Shown here: positions 27,701 to 37,600 of the stretch, piece by piece | How positions within the stretch are numbered: position 1 is the stretch's first letter | Layout of the letters: every line of letters begins with the position of its first letter | DNA from: an uncultured Flavobacteriaceae bacterium | Lineage (GTDB): Bacteria; Bacteroidota; Bacteroidia; Flavobacteriales; Flavobacteriaceae | NCBI GenBank assembly: GCA_938029725.1 | Contig: CALHGE010000005.1 | Coordinates: forward strand, 124,001 to 188,000 | Length of the DNA stretch: 64,000 nucleotides | Direction: 5' to 3' | The notes under the pieces: model-generated | Told to the model about the DNA's origin: nothing | Seen by the model: the letters and a program-made list of their open reading frames with translations, nothing else | Database searches by the model: none | Translations under genes and position numbers: made by a program

Positions 27701-28102
27701 GAAAATTCTATCACTAAATCCGTGACCGAAACAAAAAGCATACTTGCTTTAAATGACGGTGAAGGTGTGTATACTATTAAGCCATTGCCCAAAGAAGTAC
27801 AATTTTCATGTGTATCTAGTATAAGTTGTGCCGACATAAATGGTGATGGCCATATAGATGTCTTATTAGGAGGGAATAACTACGAATTCAAGCCCCAATA
27901 TTCTAAATTGGATGCTAACTATGGCAGCTTACTTTTAGGTAATGGAAAAGGTGATTTGCAATGGGTACCTTATTCTAAATCAGGCTTTTTCGTAGAAGGA
28001 GAAGTTAAACATATCAAAAAAGTTAAGAATAAAAATACAGAGGGCATTTTCATTACCGGCATAAATAACGAAGCTCCAAAAATCTTCAAAATAAATGATT
28101 AA
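24752..28102 (+). CDS. FG-GAP/VCBS repeat, ASPIC/UnbV domain lipoprotein (copy 2 of 3)
   Basis: A 1,116-residue paralogue of the preceding gene with the same architecture: lipoprotein signal (lipobox YISC, Cys21), N-terminal propeller repeats with Ca-binding loops (DINNDDLPD, DKDGDLD, DLDNDGDLD), a central UnbV/ASPIC region (FAIGTIAELYI, TRGFQSSMDYV, VYWPNNKTQ) and C-terminal repeats, ending in the shared 'FITGINNEAP' type strand. It begins 31 bases after copy 1 and its stop overlaps the start of copy 3 by 8 bases, so the three are co-transcribed. Function unknown. Confidence 0.88.
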   Translation: MKRTFIFLFCTTFFGGLYISCTEKQENINLGDAKPPKNSLFTLLDESTTGIDFANNIENQEDFNIFTYRNFYNGGGVSIGDINNDDLPDIYLTSNFGKNKLYLNKGNFKFEDISMAAGIGGNRAWSTGVAMVDINADGLLDIYVCNAGNIKGDNQKNELFINNGDLSFTEKAAEYNLAENGSTTHAAFFDYDKDGDLDAYILNNSFIPVSSLNYSNKRELRAKDWKVPEVLKGGGDKLLRNDNGQFVDVSEEAGIYGSLIGFGLGVTVGDVNGDLYPDIYVSNDFYERDYLYINQKNGAFKEEIKNWIAHTSLASMGADMQDINNDGKPDIFVTDMLPEDDERLKKTTVFEGYDSYKRKLGLDFHHQYMQNSLQLNIGNGKFSEIAHYSGIAKTDWSWGALLFDMDNDGYRDIYVSNGINQDLTNQDFIDFFANDILQEMILTGKKADKDSIIDKMPRTAIPNYAFKNNQDLTFSDKTEDWGLKIPSFSNGAAYGDLDNDGDLDIVVNNVNQKAFVFKNNTQETNPKNYIKIALKGELNNTFAIGTIAELYIKDQVIRQELIPTRGFQSSMDYVMTIGLGDTKKIDSIKVYWPNNKTQTLKAVKANQSIRLNQSNNTQDYYRTPINEKTLLKLVPQKLAKHNEDAHVDFDYEGLISEMLSQEGPAMAIGDINADGNDDLFIGGAHDQAGTVYIQNASGQFITSAQKIITEDALLEDTAALFFDANGDDFLDLLVASGGNNPNKSENYKNRLYLNNGKGTFTKMTQLPATGHNVAVIAASDYDQDGDLDLFIGSRSVPGIYGINPKHLFLENLGPAAFKDVTESKAFDIKNIGMITDAKWADTNGNGKEDLIIVGDWMAPKILKNNGRRLGLKETNLDTLHGWWNTIEVVDIDGDGDQDFILGNQGVNIPYKASAEEPIKLFINDFDNNGTIEQIMTRTIGGNNMPIAMKKDLTAQIASLKKENLRFSDYALKTIENLFDTKVIENSITKSVTETKSILALNDGEGVYTIKPLPKEVQFSCVSSISCADINGDGHIDVLLGGNNYEFKPQYSKLDANYGSLLLGNGKGDLQWVPYSKSGFFVEGEVKHIKKVKNKNTEGIFITGINNEAPKIFKIND

Positions 28103-31100
28103 AAGAATTCTACTTAGCATCATTTATACACTGATTTTTGTTGCATGTTCCGACAAAGAAAATCTACTTTTTGAGAGCGTTCCTGCAGAAATTTCAGGAA
28201 TAGATTTTCAGAATACCCTCACGGAAAATAATGATCTAAATATTTTAGACTATCTCTATTTCTATAATGGTGGAGGAGTCGCTATTGGTGACATCAATAA
28301 CGACGGACTACCAGACATCTACTTTACTGGAAACCAAGTGAAAAACAAATTATATCTCAATAAAGGAAATCTAAAATTTGAAGATATTACGGAGAAAGCA
28401 GGAGTTGTAGGAAGAAGTGACTGGAATACAGGCGCGGTCATGGGTGATGTGAATGGAGACGGCCTATTGGATATTTACGTGTGCGCTGTAGTTGGCATTA
28501 ATGGATTTGATGGCCATAATGAATTGTTTATCAACCAAGGCGATGCTACCTTCTTAGAAGCATCAGAAGCATATGGCTTAGATTATGATAATTATAGTTC
28601 TAATGCAGCTTTCTTAGATTATGACCTAGATGGAGACCTCGACATATACTTACTCAATCATGCTGTTCATACAGAAACGTCTTTCGGAAAAGCGGATATC
28701 CGTAATAACAGAACTTATGAAAGTGGTGATAAATTATTGCGGAACGATGGCGACTCCTACACAGATGTAAGTGCCGAAACTGGTATTTATGGCGGCGCTA
28801 ATAGTTATGGCCTTGGTATTGCTATTTCTGATTTTAACTTAGATGGCTTTCCTGATATATATGTTGGCAATGATTTTCATGAAGATGATTACTACTACCT
28901 CAACAACGGTGATGGCACTTTCTCAGAAAGCCTTAAAGCCTATTTTGGTCACACAAGCCGATTTTCTATGGGGAATGATATAGCAGATATTAATCATGAT
29001 GGTTATCCAGATATTATTTCTTTGGATATGCTTCCTGAAGATGAGAAAGTACTCAAAGCGTCATCAGGTGATGAAAGTACTGCCATGCTAAATATGCGTG
29101 TCGATCAATTAGGATATCATTATCAATTTACCAGAAATATGTTGCAAATAAATAATGCTGGGCAATCTTTTACCGAAACAGCATTGCTAAGTGGAGTTGC
29201 AGCAACAGATTGGAGTTGGAGCGCTCTTTTTAGTGATTATGATCAAGATGGTGAGCAAGATCTTTTCATTGCTAACGGCATACCCAAACGCCCTAACGAT
29301 TTAGACTATGTAAACTTTACTTCTAGCGAACAAATACGAAGTAAGTTGAACAACACAAAATTAGTAGACCAACAAGCCTTAGCCCTAATGCCAAGTGGCT
29401 ATGTACACAACACTATATTTAAAGGCACAAAACAATTGGCATTTTCAGATATGTCAACAAGTTGGATGACTAAAGACACATTAATATCTAATGGGGCCGC
29501 CTATGCCGATCTTGATAACGATGGTGATCTTGATATTGTAACCAACAACTTGAACACTCAACCTACCATTTATAGAAACACGACCAATAGCAGTAATAAT
29601 TATTTAAAATTGAAACTGAAATATATTGATAAAAACCTTTTTGCCATTGGAACAAAAGTCACCATCTATAACAATAACGAAATACAATTTAAAGAGTTGT
29701 ATACTGTGCGAGGATTTCAGTCCTCATCAGAACCTATAATTCATTTTGGTATTAAAAAAAACAAGACCATAGATTCCATCAAAATCACATGGCCTAATCG
29801 AAAAACACAAGTGCTTCTGCAAACTAAAGCAAATCAGACACTTGAAATAGCATATGAAGAAAGTATGGTTCACCTACCCTATCGTACGAATACCGAAAAC
29901 GACCTGCTATTTAAAAAGATTAAGGATAATATGGGCATAAATTTCAAGCATGAAGAAAATCAGTTCACCGATTTTGATTTGCAAAAATTAATTCCTTACA
30001 AAATATCTGATAGAGGTCCGGCAACCGCTATTGGTGATTTAAATCAAGATGGAAAAGATGATATTTATTTCGGTGGTTCCTCTAGAAAAGCACCACAAAT
30101 ATTTTATCAGACCGATTCTACATTTGTAAAAAAAGATTCTTCTTTCCTTTATTCAGAAATAATTCATGAAGATATAAAAGCAGTAATAACAGACTTTAAC
30201 AAGGACGGAAAACAAGAACTATTAGTCGTTACTGGGGGTGGGCAGTTTAGAGGTAAATCTAAAGCAGTACAAGACCGCATCTACCGTCAAGATAAAAACG
30301 ATTGGGTGCGAAAAGAATTTCCTGAATATTTTTCAAACGGATCAGCTCTAGCGCTTGGAGATTATGACGCTGACACTTACACAGATATCTTCATTGGCAA
30401 TGGCTCAACTCCTAATGATTTTGGAAGTATTAACCCTTCCTATTTGTTAAAGAATAATCAAGGCGTATTCAATTCTGAGAAAGTTGCTGCTTTAGAAAAA
30501 CTAGGCATTGTTACTGATGCTATTTTTACCGATTTCGATTCTGACGGTCTTAAAGATCTCATTGTAGTCGGCGAATGGATGATGCCTACCTTCCTTAAAA
30601 ATATAAATGGAGATTTTAAAGATGTTACCAAAAGTGTTACCGATGAAAAACTAAACGGTCTTTGGCAATCCATAGCTCCTTTTGATATTGATGGAGATGG
30701 TGATTTGGACTACCTTCTTGGAAATTGGGGTCTTAATTCAAAATTCAAAGCAAGCAGAGACTACCCACTTCGTATGTACTATGGCGATTTTGATGACAAC
30801 TCACAAACTGAAACTATTGTTGCTGTTGAAAAAAATAAAAAATACTACCCATTGGCAAGTTTAGATGAATTAGCAGGGCAATTAATTTCAATAACCAAGA
30901 AAAAATTTCCAACATATAAGAGCTTTTCAGGGAAGTCTATTTATGAGATTTATGATGAGAAAATACTAAAACAGGGAACGTTATTTCAAGTTCATGAACT
31001 AGCCTCGGGCTATTTAAAAAATGAAAATGGGACCTTTACATTTTACCCCTTCAGCAATGAGTTGCAAGTAGCCCCTTTACATACTTTTTTATCTGCAGAT

Positions 31101-31349
31101 TATGATGGTGATGGTAAAGAAGAAGTTCTGGTGGCCGGAAATTATTTTGGAGTAACCCCTTATCATGGTCGCTTTGACGGTTTTGCTGGTGCTTTGATAA
31201 AAGATGAAAGCACCGTACTTTTAGGACACCACATCGGCTTAAATTTTACCCAAAAATCGGTTCGTGACTTAAATCTAATTACGATAAACAATAAAAAAAT
31301 ACTTTTGGTAACTATAAATGACGATGATGCAGAACTGTATGAATTTTAA
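28095..31349 (+). CDS. FG-GAP/VCBS repeat, ASPIC/UnbV domain lipoprotein (copy 3 of 3)
   Basis: A 1,084-residue third paralogue (lipobox FVAC, Cys18) with the same order of repeats: DINNDGLPD, DVNGDGLLD, DLDGDLD, DLDNDGDLD, then the UnbV region (FAIGTKVTIYNN, VRGFQSSSEP, ITWPNRKTQ) and C-terminal propeller with DIDGDGDLD. The sequence has diverged clearly from copies 1 and 2, so the duplication is old and the copies probably have separate partners or ligands. The stop overlaps the start of the PAP2/haloperoxidase-like gene by 11 bases. Confidence 0.88.
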   Translation: MIKRILLSIIYTLIFVACSDKENLLFESVPAEISGIDFQNTLTENNDLNILDYLYFYNGGGVAIGDINNDGLPDIYFTGNQVKNKLYLNKGNLKFEDITEKAGVVGRSDWNTGAVMGDVNGDGLLDIYVCAVVGINGFDGHNELFINQGDATFLEASEAYGLDYDNYSSNAAFLDYDLDGDLDIYLLNHAVHTETSFGKADIRNNRTYESGDKLLRNDGDSYTDVSAETGIYGGANSYGLGIAISDFNLDGFPDIYVGNDFHEDDYYYLNNGDGTFSESLKAYFGHTSRFSMGNDIADINHDGYPDIISLDMLPEDEKVLKASSGDESTAMLNMRVDQLGYHYQFTRNMLQINNAGQSFTETALLSGVAATDWSWSALFSDYDQDGEQDLFIANGIPKRPNDLDYVNFTSSEQIRSKLNNTKLVDQQALALMPSGYVHNTIFKGTKQLAFSDMSTSWMTKDTLISNGAAYADLDNDGDLDIVTNNLNTQPTIYRNTTNSSNNYLKLKLKYIDKNLFAIGTKVTIYNNNEIQFKELYTVRGFQSSSEPIIHFGIKKNKTIDSIKITWPNRKTQVLLQTKANQTLEIAYEESMVHLPYRTNTENDLLFKKIKDNMGINFKHEENQFTDFDLQKLIPYKISDRGPATAIGDLNQDGKDDIYFGGSSRKAPQIFYQTDSTFVKKDSSFLYSEIIHEDIKAVITDFNKDGKQELLVVTGGGQFRGKSKAVQDRIYRQDKNDWVRKEFPEYFSNGSALALGDYDADTYTDIFIGNGSTPNDFGSINPSYLLKNNQGVFNSEKVAALEKLGIVTDAIFTDFDSDGLKDLIVVGEWMMPTFLKNINGDFKDVTKSVTDEKLNGLWQSIAPFDIDGDGDLDYLLGNWGLNSKFKASRDYPLRMYYGDFDDNSQTETIVAVEKNKKYYPLASLDELAGQLISITKKKFPTYKSFSGKSIYEIYDEKILKQGTLFQVHELASGYLKNENGTFTFYPFSNELQVAPLHTFLSADYDGDGKEEVLVAGNYFGVTPYHGRFDGFAGALIKDESTVLLGHHIGLNFTQKSVRDLNLITINNKKILLVTINDDDAELYEF

Positions 31350-32682
31350 GAATAAAATCAACATAATTGCCCTCTTCACAATACTTGTCTGGGGCTGTAA
31401 AAAAGAGTCTAAGCCTATTGTTGTAAGTCCTGAAGCGTATCACATGGCAGTAGATAAGGTTACAGAAATCATGATTCATGATATTTTTTCACCTCCTGTA
31501 GCCAGTAGAATATTCGCTTACCCAAATATTGCAGCTTACGAGGTTATTGCTCAATCTAACGGAGCTTACAATTCTTTGGTAGGCCAAGTAAAAGAATTGA
31601 CACCCGTTCCTGTATTAGACACCATGCTAAATATTAATCCACAACTAGCTGCTCTAGTAGCTCATATGGAAGTGAGTAAAGAACTTATTTTTTCTGAGGC
31701 AAAGCTCATCTCACTGCGAGACAGCTTATACCTGCACTGGAAAACTACTAATGAAACAGAGTTTGAATCCTCGAAAGAATACGGCATTACAGTAGCACAA
31801 CATATCAAGGCATGGATGTCAAAAGACAATTATAATCAAACTAGGACGATGCCAAAATTTACTGTACTCACAGAGGAAGTTTCTAGATGGCAACCTACTC
31901 CACCGGCCTATATGGACGCTATAGAACCACATTGGAGTAAAATTCGTTCTTTTGTTATTGATTCTGCTGCTCAGTTTAAACCTGTTCCACCTCCACCATT
32001 TTCTATGGAACAAAATTCTGATTTTTATAAAGAGTTAAAGGAGGTGTATGACATCAGTAATAAAATAACCTTAAAAGGCGATACCTCTGAAGAGGTACTA
32101 ATTGCACAATTTTGGGACTGTAACCCATATGTATCTATTACCCGAGGTCATTTAATGTTTGCGACCAAAAAAATCACCCCTGGTGCACACTGGATTGGCA
32201 TTACCAAAATAGCTACAAGAAAAGCAGGCTTCGATTTTGACAATACTATTTCTGCTAATACCCAAACATCCATGGCTATTGCAGATGCCTTTATAAGTTG
32301 TTGGGATGAAAAGTATAGAAGCAACCTTATTCGGCCAGAAACTCTGATTAATCAATACATTGATGAAGATTGGAAACCAATTCTACAGACGCCGCCTTTT
32401 CCAGAATACACAAGTGGACATAGCGTTGTTTCAGGAGCTGCTGCTACCGTATTGACTTCTATTTTTGGCAATGATTTCTCTTTTGATGATGATACAGAAA
32501 CTCCTTATGGACTTCCTATTCGTAGATTTTCTTCTTTTAATCAAGCTGCCGATGAAGCAGCTATAAGCAGAATGTATGGTGGAATTCATTACCGAGCCGC
32601 AGTTGAAGTCGGTGTTGATCAAGGTAGAAAATTGGGTAGATTCGTAGTCGGCGAATTAAAAATGAATACGAAGAGCTTATAA
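31339..32682 (+). CDS. Vanadium-haloperoxidase/PAP2-like lipoprotein
   Basis: A lipoprotein of about 447 residues; I chose ATG 31339 because it gives a compact lipoprotein signal (lipobox VWGC) and an 11-base overlap with the previous gene; an ATG at 31318 would add seven residues. The C-terminal half has the PAP2/vanadate-binding pattern: LIRPETLIN, EYTSGHSVVSGAAA with the SGH core, and SRMYGGIHYRAAVEVG with the second His. Family members are either acid phosphatases or vanadium haloperoxidases; the sequence cannot tell which. The overlap with the third UnbV gene suggests that it works with those proteins at the cell surface or in the periplasm. Confidence 0.83.
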   Translation: MNFKNKINIIALFTILVWGCKKESKPIVVSPEAYHMAVDKVTEIMIHDIFSPPVASRIFAYPNIAAYEVIAQSNGAYNSLVGQVKELTPVPVLDTMLNINPQLAALVAHMEVSKELIFSEAKLISLRDSLYLHWKTTNETEFESSKEYGITVAQHIKAWMSKDNYNQTRTMPKFTVLTEEVSRWQPTPPAYMDAIEPHWSKIRSFVIDSAAQFKPVPPPPFSMEQNSDFYKELKEVYDISNKITLKGDTSEEVLIAQFWDCNPYVSITRGHLMFATKKITPGAHWIGITKIATRKAGFDFDNTISANTQTSMAIADAFISCWDEKYRSNLIRPETLINQYIDEDWKPILQTPPFPEYTSGHSVVSGAAATVLTSIFGNDFSFDDDTETPYGLPIRRFSSFNQAADEAAISRMYGGIHYRAAVEVGVDQGRKLGRFVVGELKMNTKSL

Positions 32683-32698
32683 GTTCGAGCATATTATC

Positions 32699-33613
32699 AT
32701 GAGCAAATATTCTAAATTAACTATACTCACCATCTTCCTCTTGGCATCTGCCATGATTTGGTATCTCTTTATTAAGTCATATGACTATCAAATTAGTTTT
32801 CATCAAAAAACAGCACCTGGAACTGTGTTTTATGTAATTGAAGGATGGACTCAAGCTTTAGAAAAAACAGAGCATATCAGCATACTCGAATCATCAAAAG
32901 AACATTTTTCTAATATTCGACAGACCTTGAAGATGAAAGACAGCACACTCCTTTTTAATTGGAAAATAGAAAGTAGTAATGCTACTAATAGCAAAATCAC
33001 CATCCAAGTCAAAGATGTAAATAATAGTATACGCACCAGAATTAAAAATTTATATACTAACCCGCCGCTCAAACAAGTATTGCTTTCAAGAACATCACAA
33101 TTTAAAAAGAGCTTGGATGCGCATCTGAAAAATCATAAAGTAGAAATAAATGGATACCATGACACCCCTGCAAAATTCTATGCCTATGTTTCTATATCTT
33201 CTTCGTTAAGAGAAAAGGCGAATCAAATGATCCTAAACAATGGAGATGTTGTAGTTTGGCTAAAAGAGCAGGATATCAAAGTTATAGGAGAACCAACCTT
33301 AGAGGTCACATCATGGAATATTGATACTGATAGTATCGATTTTAATTTCATGTTTCCTATTGGTGAAATGGATTCAATTCCACAACATACTAAGATTAAA
33401 TTTAAAAAGGTAAAATCTAGAAAAGCCTTAAAAGCTACCTATCATGGAAATTATCGTGTTTCAGATAGAGCGTGGTTTGCATTGTATGAATATGCAAGAA
33501 ATAACAGTATTAAAATTGAGAATAAGCCCTTGGAAATTTTTTATAATAATCCTATGAGCGGCGGTGATGAACTAACATGGAAAGCCGAAATTTTCATGCC
33601 CTTAAACGAATAA
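32699..33613 (+). CDS. Membrane-anchored SRPBCC / GyrI-like effector-domain protein
   Basis: A 304-residue protein with one N-terminal membrane anchor (about 7-25). The first part resembles a polyketide-cyclase/SRPBCC ligand-binding fold. The last ~80 residues (KALKATYHGNYRVSDRAW, MSGGDELTWKAEIFMPL) resemble the GyrI-like/AraC effector-binding domain. There is no DNA-binding domain, so it may be a small-molecule sensor or carrier rather than a regulator. It starts 16 bases after the PAP2-like gene and ends one base before the next gene, so it belongs to the same operon. Assignment is by eye and moderate. Confidence 0.6.
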   Translation: MSKYSKLTILTIFLLASAMIWYLFIKSYDYQISFHQKTAPGTVFYVIEGWTQALEKTEHISILESSKEHFSNIRQTLKMKDSTLLFNWKIESSNATNSKITIQVKDVNNSIRTRIKNLYTNPPLKQVLLSRTSQFKKSLDAHLKNHKVEINGYHDTPAKFYAYVSISSSLREKANQMILNNGDVVVWLKEQDIKVIGEPTLEVTSWNIDTDSIDFNFMFPIGEMDSIPQHTKIKFKKVKSRKALKATYHGNYRVSDRAWFALYEYARNNSIKIENKPLEIFYNNPMSGGDELTWKAEIFMPLNE

Positions 33614-33614
33614 A

Positions 33615-34469
33615 ATGAGACTACTAACTTCTTTTCTGCTGTTGATTTTCTTAATGCAGAGCTGCACGAATCACGGCCAACTGAATCTTATCGAGAAACT
33701 CCCTTCTAAATTAAAAGAAAATTCAGGTATGGTTTCTTTTTCAGAATCATCTGCTTGGTTTATAGAAGACAACGGAAACAGCGATAACATTTACAAAACA
33801 GATTTCAAAGGAAATATAATTCAGCAATTTGATATAAAAAATGCCAAAAATATCGATTGGGAAGATTTAACTAAAGATAGAGAAGGGAATTTATATATTG
33901 GAGATTTCGGAAATAACGCGAATACTAGAAAAAATTTGGCTATCCTCAAACTGCCCAATCCTGAAATAGAGAAAGGCGGCAAAATAAATGCAAAACTCAT
34001 TAGGTTCAATTACCCGGAACAGGTAGAATTTCCTCCACGACGAGGCGAGTTATTGTATGATGCTGAAGCGTTCTTTCACTATGCAGACTCGCTCTACATC
34101 TTTACTAAAAACAGAACAAATCCTTTTACTGGTGAAACCTTGATTTATAGAGTTCCTGACAAAAAAGGGAGTTATGAAGCAGAATTAATTGGCAAAATTA
34201 GTCTTTGTACTGATTGGGATACCTGCAGAATAACTTCTGCAGCGATTTCACCAGATGGAAAAACCATTGTACTTTTAAGCTATGGCAAGCTTTGGACTAT
34301 TACAAATTTTTCTATCAATGCGCTACCCAAAGCAACTATAAAAGAAATTGATTTAGGCACCAGAACACAGTTAGAATCAATTTGTTTTACGAGTAATAAA
34401 ACGCTTTTGCTTTCTGATGAAGAGCGAGATGGTACTGGAAGAAATTTGTATTCTTATAAGCTCAAGTAA
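33615..34469 (+). CDS. Lipoprotein, probable beta-propeller, unknown function
   Basis: A 284-residue lipoprotein (lipobox MQSC). The repeating beta-strand pattern with NLYIGDFGNNAN, LIYRVPDKKGS and ISPDGKTIVLLSYGKLW suggests a six-bladed propeller of the kind found in esterase-like or YncE-like proteins. No catalytic motif stands out. It starts one base after the SRPBCC/GyrI-like gene stop, is the last gene of the UnbV operon on this strand, and faces the giant metallophosphatase gene. Confidence 0.7.
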   Translation: MRLLTSFLLLIFLMQSCTNHGQLNLIEKLPSKLKENSGMVSFSESSAWFIEDNGNSDNIYKTDFKGNIIQQFDIKNAKNIDWEDLTKDREGNLYIGDFGNNANTRKNLAILKLPNPEIEKGGKINAKLIRFNYPEQVEFPPRRGELLYDAEAFFHYADSLYIFTKNRTNPFTGETLIYRVPDKKGSYEAELIGKISLCTDWDTCRITSAAISPDGKTIVLLSYGKLWTITNFSINALPKATIKEIDLGTRTQLESICFTSNKTLLLSDEERDGTGRNLYSYKLK

Positions 34470-34655
34470 CTTCTTTTTAAACAACTCACTCTAGATTAAA
34501 CGAGGTGGCTAACCTTCTAAGGAAAGTTTAAACATGCGCTCTTTTGATAAGAGCCAAGCCATTAAACCACTGGCCTTCGTTTTCAAAAGTTCAATTCTTC
34601 GCAAATACAGAATTCATCTCTTTTTTATAGAAATAGGTGTATGACAACAGCAGTC

Positions 34656-37600
34656 TTAAAACCCAAATCCTAATCCGAAAGAAAAACGTGGTCCATCAAC
34701 ACTAGTAAAAAGAGCGGCGCGTAAGGTCATAACATCTGCCGCATTAACAAAGAAACCACCTCCATAAGAGGTGTGCCATAATCCAGAATCTTCACTGGGT
34801 TGCCAAACCCTACCGTAATCAAAACTGCCATAAATTCCGACTGTAGTTGGCAAAATTCCTGTTCTTCTTTTGCCTAGACTTAACCGGAGGTCTGTATTTT
34901 GATAAAAGGCTTTTTTTCCGGTAAAACGTTGATTTCTGAATCCTCTTAACCCATCTGTGCCTCCTATACTTGCTGCTTGATAAAACTCATAATCATCGCC
35001 CAAAGTAAAGTGTGCCTTCCATTTGGTGGCAAGCACCAAGTTGCCGCTAGATATCAGTTTGTAATCAAAAGATAGCGTGGGAATGATATACCCAAAACTA
35101 TTGCCACCAGCTGTTGTTTCTTTTTTATAGCCAAGGTGTAATGAAGTAGCCATTCCTAAAGTTGGAAAAGCAGAATTATCCAAATTTTCGTAAGAATATT
35201 TTCCATCTAATCCAATAAAATTCTTTGATGTTTCTTCACCATTTTGTTGGTAAAACGTATTTATAAATCTCTCATCGGTCTCTTCTACTTCGATGAATTC
35301 ATAAGAAATTCCTGTCCGCACTTTACTTCCTAATGGTCCTCTCCAAACTAAGGAAGGAGCGAACTTTATGGTACTATAGCGAACGCGATTATAATCGAGC
35401 TCCAACGCTTCATCTAGGTTCTCAGTTTCATTCCCTAATCCAAAAAAGTTAATGGCAAAATTTGGGCTAGTAAGCTGGGTATCCAATTCAAAATTAGCCT
35501 TCCCAAAGACATTAGCAAATTCGCCTTTATAACCTAGTTCATAGCCACTAGTAGCAAAATAGAATGCTGCGTTTATATGATGCTGTTGGGTAAATGGGTT
35601 TTGTCGAAATCCATTGTACGTATATGTTTCAGTGATACCAATTTTCAAACCTCCATCTGGATTAAAACCAATAACCGGTAAAATTTGATTTTGAGAAGCG
35701 CTCATCTTAAGCGGCTGATAAGTGTTTACAGCATAGTTATCGGTCAGTTTAACTCTAGCTTTCGAAACCTCTTTAAATCGGTTCTTTTTAGACTTATAAT
35801 CATAAATAAAAGTGCTTCCACCTTCTCCCACATCATATTCGTCGTTATTTTGACCGCCTATTAGGCGAACTTTAATTTTGCTCTTATACGCACCTTTGAC
35901 TACAAAACGATCCTCATCATCTAGGCCATAGACCCATATCTCTTTAGTAAAATCATTAGAAAACCTCTTGTAAAAGAATCGTTTCTTTTTCTCCCCATCG
36001 ATGATTCGATAGGCACTTATGTCAACTTCGTTTTTATTTAAATATTCAATTTCAAACCAATCATCTTTGTCTGTTCCAGTGACAATTGCAGCTTTATTTA
36101 AAATGCTGTAATACGCGTTCGCAGTCTCTTCAATAGCGGCTATTCGCTTTAAAAGAACTCGTTTTATCTCCGTAACAGTCTCATCACGCACTTCCTCAGG
36201 AAAAGAGAGAAATGCATGGTCTATCACTTCAGAAGTTAAGTTTTTTCGAATATATTTAGCCTCAGACAACCAGGTTTCTCTGGTGGTCTCATTTAATAAA
36301 GCCAAATCAAGCACATAGGTTTTGGGTGAAGAGTTAAAGCCTTTGACACTTCTAATTTCTTCTTTAAAGCCTTCCATTAAACGCAATGTCGGAATCAGTC
36401 TAGTTGCCAAGCCCATAAACAAACCATCACCCATTATGGAAAAAGCTTGATCGCGGTCTCTTGGCACTGGTTTGTACGTTTTTTTCTTTGTGCCTTTTTC
36501 CTTGAATTCGGCCCAACGCCATTGATCCACATGACGATCCCAATCACCGAGAACCATATCAAATAGCCTTGCCCGAGCGTACATTTTAGCATCCACATCG
36601 TACTTCTCATCATCTCTAAGCTTTTCAAGCATCTCATCAGTACTAATGAGTTTATCTGAAAAGCCATAACTAGCTAAATTTCCATGACCATCTCCGGCAT
36701 GTTCCTCTATCATGTATAGCTCATCTCCAAAATCCTCATTGAATTCCTCTAAGGCATGTTGTTTTGGAATATAATACAACACTGGGTTGGTATGATAAAT
36801 GCCAATTGCATCTGATAGCGGTCCAATTGTAAATGGAGCATAAGGATGTGAACCCGTATAAAAATCCTGAAGAAATTCTTGCAAAAAAGTATCCTGCAGA
36901 TCATCCATAACATATTGCTCTTGAAAAACCATAGATTGTAAATACAACTCCGAAACCTTTCGCATAGCACGCATTACATACTCCTTTCCATTTTTATTTC
37001 GTAGTCGAAGTGATTTTGACTGATGACCACCCCCCTTACGAACAGGTTTTAATCCTCCAAAAAGCGTATCTAAATTTACGGTTGGTGCCGTTACTTTGGT
37101 TCCGTAATATTTCCGATACCGCTCACCCCAAAGGCTTTTGAAAAAACCTGTTTTGTCGATTTCTTCTTTGGTATAAATTGAAGCTGAAGCTTTCGAAGAG
37201 TATGATTTTTCATAGCTACTGTTGTCAGCGTTTCTCTCAGGTTTTAATACTTCGGTCGCAAACAAAAATTCTTCTTTGCCCGTATCGTCCGCTCCGAAAT
37301 ATCGAACCTGAGAAGACCCGTCTATATAGATTTCAAGAGTAGCATAGCCCTTTTTACCTGTTGCAAACTTACTTCCATTTAGCAAACGAACTGCTCCATT
37401 TTTCGCTCCTGCTCCACTTACAATTTGCGGAATATTATGTTCTTTGATATACTGCAAAGTATGCTCATGCCCTGAAGTGAAAATCACCTTTTCGGAATAC
37501 TGCGCTAAGGTCACCATTCGATTTTTGAATTCGGTATACCGTTTGTTCTGAATATCTTCTGGTGATGCTCCAGAAGTTTTTCGAAGCACATTAATAAAAC

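Noticed and set aside
21424-31349. Repetitive Ca-binding loops read as a tandem DNA repeat or CRISPR-like array
   Set aside because: The repeats are protein-level FG-GAP loops with variable spacing and diverged nucleotide sequence, not direct DNA repeats.
34538-34554. GCTCTT/AAGAGC hairpin between the convergent propeller and metallophosphatase genes
   Set aside because: A six-base-pair stem without a T tract on either side; not enough to support a terminator.
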